Notes under the pieces: model-generated
The model's database searches: none
What the model was told of the DNA's origin: nothing
Seen by the model: the letters and a program-made list of their open reading frames with translations, nothing else
Origin: Roseovarius sp. UBA3070
GTDB taxonomy: Bacteria > Pseudomonadota > Alphaproteobacteria > Rhodobacterales > Rhodobacteraceae
Assembly (NCBI GenBank): GCA_002366775.1
Contig: DFBW01000065.1
Location: 3,957-11,771 of the forward strand
Length of the DNA stretch: 7,815 nucleotides
Reading direction: 5' to 3'
Position numbers and translations under genes: made by a program
Shown here: positions 6,477 to 7,815 of the stretch, piece after piece
Numbering within the stretch: the first letter of the stretch is position 1
How the letters are laid out: the number at the start of each line of letters is the position of its first letter

Positions 6477-7085
6477 ATGAGCACAGACCCCGACCGCCAC
6501 GCGATGAAGATGGCCAAGAAAAAGGCCGCCCGCGACAAGATCATGGCCACCAAGACCGACGAAAAGGGCTTGATCATCATCAACACCGGCAAGGGAAAAG
6601 GCAAATCCTCGGCCGCGTTCGGGATGATTTTCCGCTGTATCGCGCATGATATGAAATGCGCCGTGGTGCAGTTTATCAAGGGCGGCATGTCCACCGGTGA
6701 ACGTGACCTTATCCTTGGAAAATTCGCCGATGCATGCGCGTTTCACACCATGGGCGAGGGATTTACCTGGGAAACCCAGGACCGCACCCGCGACACCGAA
6801 ATGGCCCAGGCCGCATGGGAAAAAGCCAAGGACCTGATCCGCGACGAAAGCAACAAAATGGTGCTGCTGGATGAAATCAATATCGCCCTGCGCTATGATT
6901 ATCTGGACGTGAACGAAGTGGCGGCGTTTCTGGTCGAAGAAAAACCGCATATGACCCATGTGGTTTTGACCGGGCGCAACGCCAAAGAAGAGCTGATCGA
7001 AGTGGCTGATCTGGTGACAGAGATGGAATTGATCAAGCACCCGTTCCGATCCGGCATCAAGGCGCAGATCGGGGTGGAGTTTTAG
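6477..7085 (+). CDS. cobO: CobO, corrinoid (cob(I)yrinic acid a,c-diamide) adenosyltransferase
   Basis: 202 residues from the second ATG, the usual length of CobO/BtuR/CobA-type ATP:corrinoid adenosyltransferases. The basic N-terminus RHAMKMAKKKAARDKIMATK is typical of alphaproteobacterial CobO. The modified P-loop NTGKGKGKSSAAFG follows (residues 36-49, Gly38 to Ser44 as GKGKGKS). Further signatures are QFIKGG, MGEGFTWETQD, VLLDEIN (Walker-B-like) and VVLTGRNA. The enzyme moves the 5'-deoxyadenosyl group of ATP onto the reduced Co(I) corrinoid, producing the adenosylated intermediate after cobalt insertion by CobN and reduction; it acts in the cytoplasm. It lies in its own rightward unit, split from cobN by the leftward lipoprotein gene, so it likely has its own promoter in 6370-6476. 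No clear poly-T terminator follows. Confidence 0.96.
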   Translation: MSTDPDRHAMKMAKKKAARDKIMATKTDEKGLIIINTGKGKGKSSAAFGMIFRCIAHDMKCAVVQFIKGGMSTGERDLILGKFADACAFHTMGEGFTWETQDRTRDTEMAQAAWEKAKDLIRDESNKMVLLDEINIALRYDYLDVNEVAAFLVEEKPHMTHVVLTGRNAKEELIEVADLVTEMELIKHPFRSGIKAQIGVEF

Positions 7086-7213
7086 GGGTGGCCCAGCAAC
7101 CCCGATTTGGGCAAAACATCGGACATGGCCACCACCGCAGTTGAGGCCTTTTTGCCCTATCAAGGCGACATGTGGCGTGCATCGTAACCCTGCATCCTGT
7201 TGCAAAGGGGCGC
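7086..7213. other. Intergenic stretch between cobO and the GntR promoter; nothing firm
   Basis: The first bases can form a short hairpin: GGGGT (7085-7089, including the last base of the cobO stop) with ACCCC (7099-7103). A competing CCC/GGG pairing (7101-7111) also exists. Neither is followed by a T-run, so a Rho-independent terminator is not supported. A 20-codon frame at 7125-7187 (MATTAVEAF...) has no ribosome binding site and is not called as a gene. Confidence 0.4.
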
Positions 7214-7249
7214 TTGCGGAACGCCTAAAGTGGTCATATCATTTGACCA
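7214..7249 (+). promoter_or_regulatory. Putative promoter of the GntR gene with overlapping operator palindrome
   Basis: TTGCGG (7214-7219) and TATCAT (7237-7242) are 17 bases apart, the ideal spacing for a housekeeping promoter; the -10 matches TATAAT at five of six positions and the -35 matches TTGACA at three. The -10 lies inside an exact inverted repeat TGGTCA (7231-7236) / TGACCA (7244-7249) with a seven-base spacer. TGGT...ACCA half-sites are typical of FadR-type GntR regulators, although their sites usually have a shorter spacer; TGGTCATATCA within it is one mismatch from the TGGT-N3-ACCA pattern. Binding here would block RNA polymerase, which suggests autorepression. Confidence 0.5.
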
Positions 7250-7267
7250 GTCCAGCCCGAGGCCCCT

Positions 7268-7815
7268 ATGCCATACCAAAAAGTCACGCCCGAGAAGCTG
7301 TCTTCAGCCGTCACACGCCAGATTGAAAAGCTGATCCTGCGCGGCATATTGCGCCCAGGTGAGCGCCTGCCATCCGAACGTGATCTGGCTGAGAAAATGG
7401 GGGTTTCACGCCCCTCCCTGCGCGATGCAGTTGCCGAGCTGCAAGGCAAAGGCCTGCTGACCTCGCGCGCCGGATCGGGCATCTATGTGGCCGACGTGTT
7501 GGGAAGTGCCTTTTCGCCTTCGCTGATCGGGCTGTTTGCCGATCACGATGAGGCCGTCTTTGACTACATCGCCTTTCGCCGCGACCTCGAAGGGCTGGCC
7601 GCAGATCGCGCGGCGCGTCTGGCTTCGGATACAGATTTAAAAGTGATCCAGACCATCTTTGACAAGATGGAAACGGCCCATGCCTCATCCAACCCCGAAG
7701 ACGAGGCGCGGCTGGATGCAGAGTTTCACATGGCAATTATCGAGGCCAGCCATAACGTGGTCATGCTGCATATGATGCGTTCGATGTTTCAGATGCTGCG
7801 TGAAGGTGTGTTTTA
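7268..7815 (+). CDS. FadR-type GntR-family transcriptional regulator (3' end outside window)
   Basis: 182 residues are visible before the window ends, still open. The N-terminal winged helix-turn-helix of the GntR family covers about residues 10-76: the LILRGILRPGERLPSERDLA signature (22-41), the recognition part MGVSRPSLRDAVAELQGKGLL (44-64, shown in the frame as one run) and the wing SRAGSGIYVAD. An all-helical FCD ligand-binding domain follows, with FRRDLEGLAADRAA (103-116) and a metal-site motif Asp150-X3-His154; further metal-site residues expected near the C-terminus are outside the window. The family includes PdhR, LldR and GlcC, which sense small organic acids; I cannot choose among them. 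The start at 7268 has GAGG (7259-7262) five bases upstream. It forms a new unit after cobO, probably regulating genes beyond the window rather than B12 synthesis. Confidence 0.92.
   Translation, partial: MPYQKVTPEKLSSAVTRQIEKLILRGILRPGERLPSERDLAEKMGVSRPSLRDAVAELQGKGLLTSRAGSGIYVADVLGSAFSPSLIGLFADHDEAVFDYIAFRRDLEGLAADRAARLASDTDLKVIQTIFDKMETAHASSNPEDEARLDAEFHMAIIEASHNVVMLHMMRSMFQMLREGVF

Noticed and set aside
7085..7111. Hairpin just after the cobO stop as a terminator
   Set aside because: The stem is only five base pairs with a competing pairing, and no T-run follows.
7125..7187. 20-codon frame beginning MATTAVEAF between cobO and the GntR gene
   Set aside because: There is no Shine-Dalgarno, it is very short, and nothing else supports it.
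6405..7205. Long open frame on the minus strand opposite cobO (266 codons)
   Set aside because: It is fully antisense to the well-supported cobO, has a His/Gln-rich composition typical of reverse-frame reading of GC-rich genes, and shows no recognisable domain or ribosome binding site.

Overview
The window is GC-rich and carries an aerobic-type vitamin B12 (cobalamin) locus that most resembles Rhodobacteraceae / Roseobacter-group alphaproteobacteria. The evidence for this placement is the CobN-type cobaltochelatase with a typical alphaproteobacterial N-terminus, a CobW with a long His/Asp metal loop, a CobO adenosyltransferase, and small accessory genes of the kind seen around these genes in that group. 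The taxonomic placement is an inference from protein character, not from a marker gene.

Layout, left to right. Bases 1-153 hold the C-terminal end of an unrecognised, probably membrane-associated protein. A strong hairpin followed by four T (186-217) separates it from cobW (245-1321). cobW overlaps a GNAT acetyltransferase gene (1321-1770) by one base. A small, very basic 54-residue protein is encoded on the minus strand (1773-1937), tail to tail with the GNAT gene and divergent from cobN. The large cobN gene (1985-5692) follows and overlaps a short low-molecular-weight tyrosine-phosphatase-like gene that appears to start at TTG (5689-5970). A minus-strand lipoprotein gene (5980-6369) converges on that gene and diverges from cobO (6477-7085). 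After a 182-base gap, a FadR-type GntR regulator (7268 to the window end) begins a new unit behind a promoter that appears to overlap an inverted-repeat operator.

How the genes work together. CobW is the GTP-dependent cobalt chaperone. CobN is the large subunit of the ATP-dependent cobaltochelatase, which inserts cobalt into hydrogenobyrinate a,c-diamide; its partners CobS and CobT are not in this window. CobO later adenosylates the corrinoid cobalt. The GNAT protein, the 54-residue basic protein, the phosphatase-like protein and the lipoprotein have no established role in the pathway and are linked to it only by position.

I see no mobile element, CRISPR array, tRNA, rRNA or cobalamin riboswitch. 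No wholly new system is evident. The best leads are a 21-bp perfect AT-rich palindrome inside cobN, the unlisted small basic protein antisense to the cobW-cobN transcript, the phosphatase-like gene with a possible C-terminal frameshift, and the operator-like repeat in front of the GntR gene.
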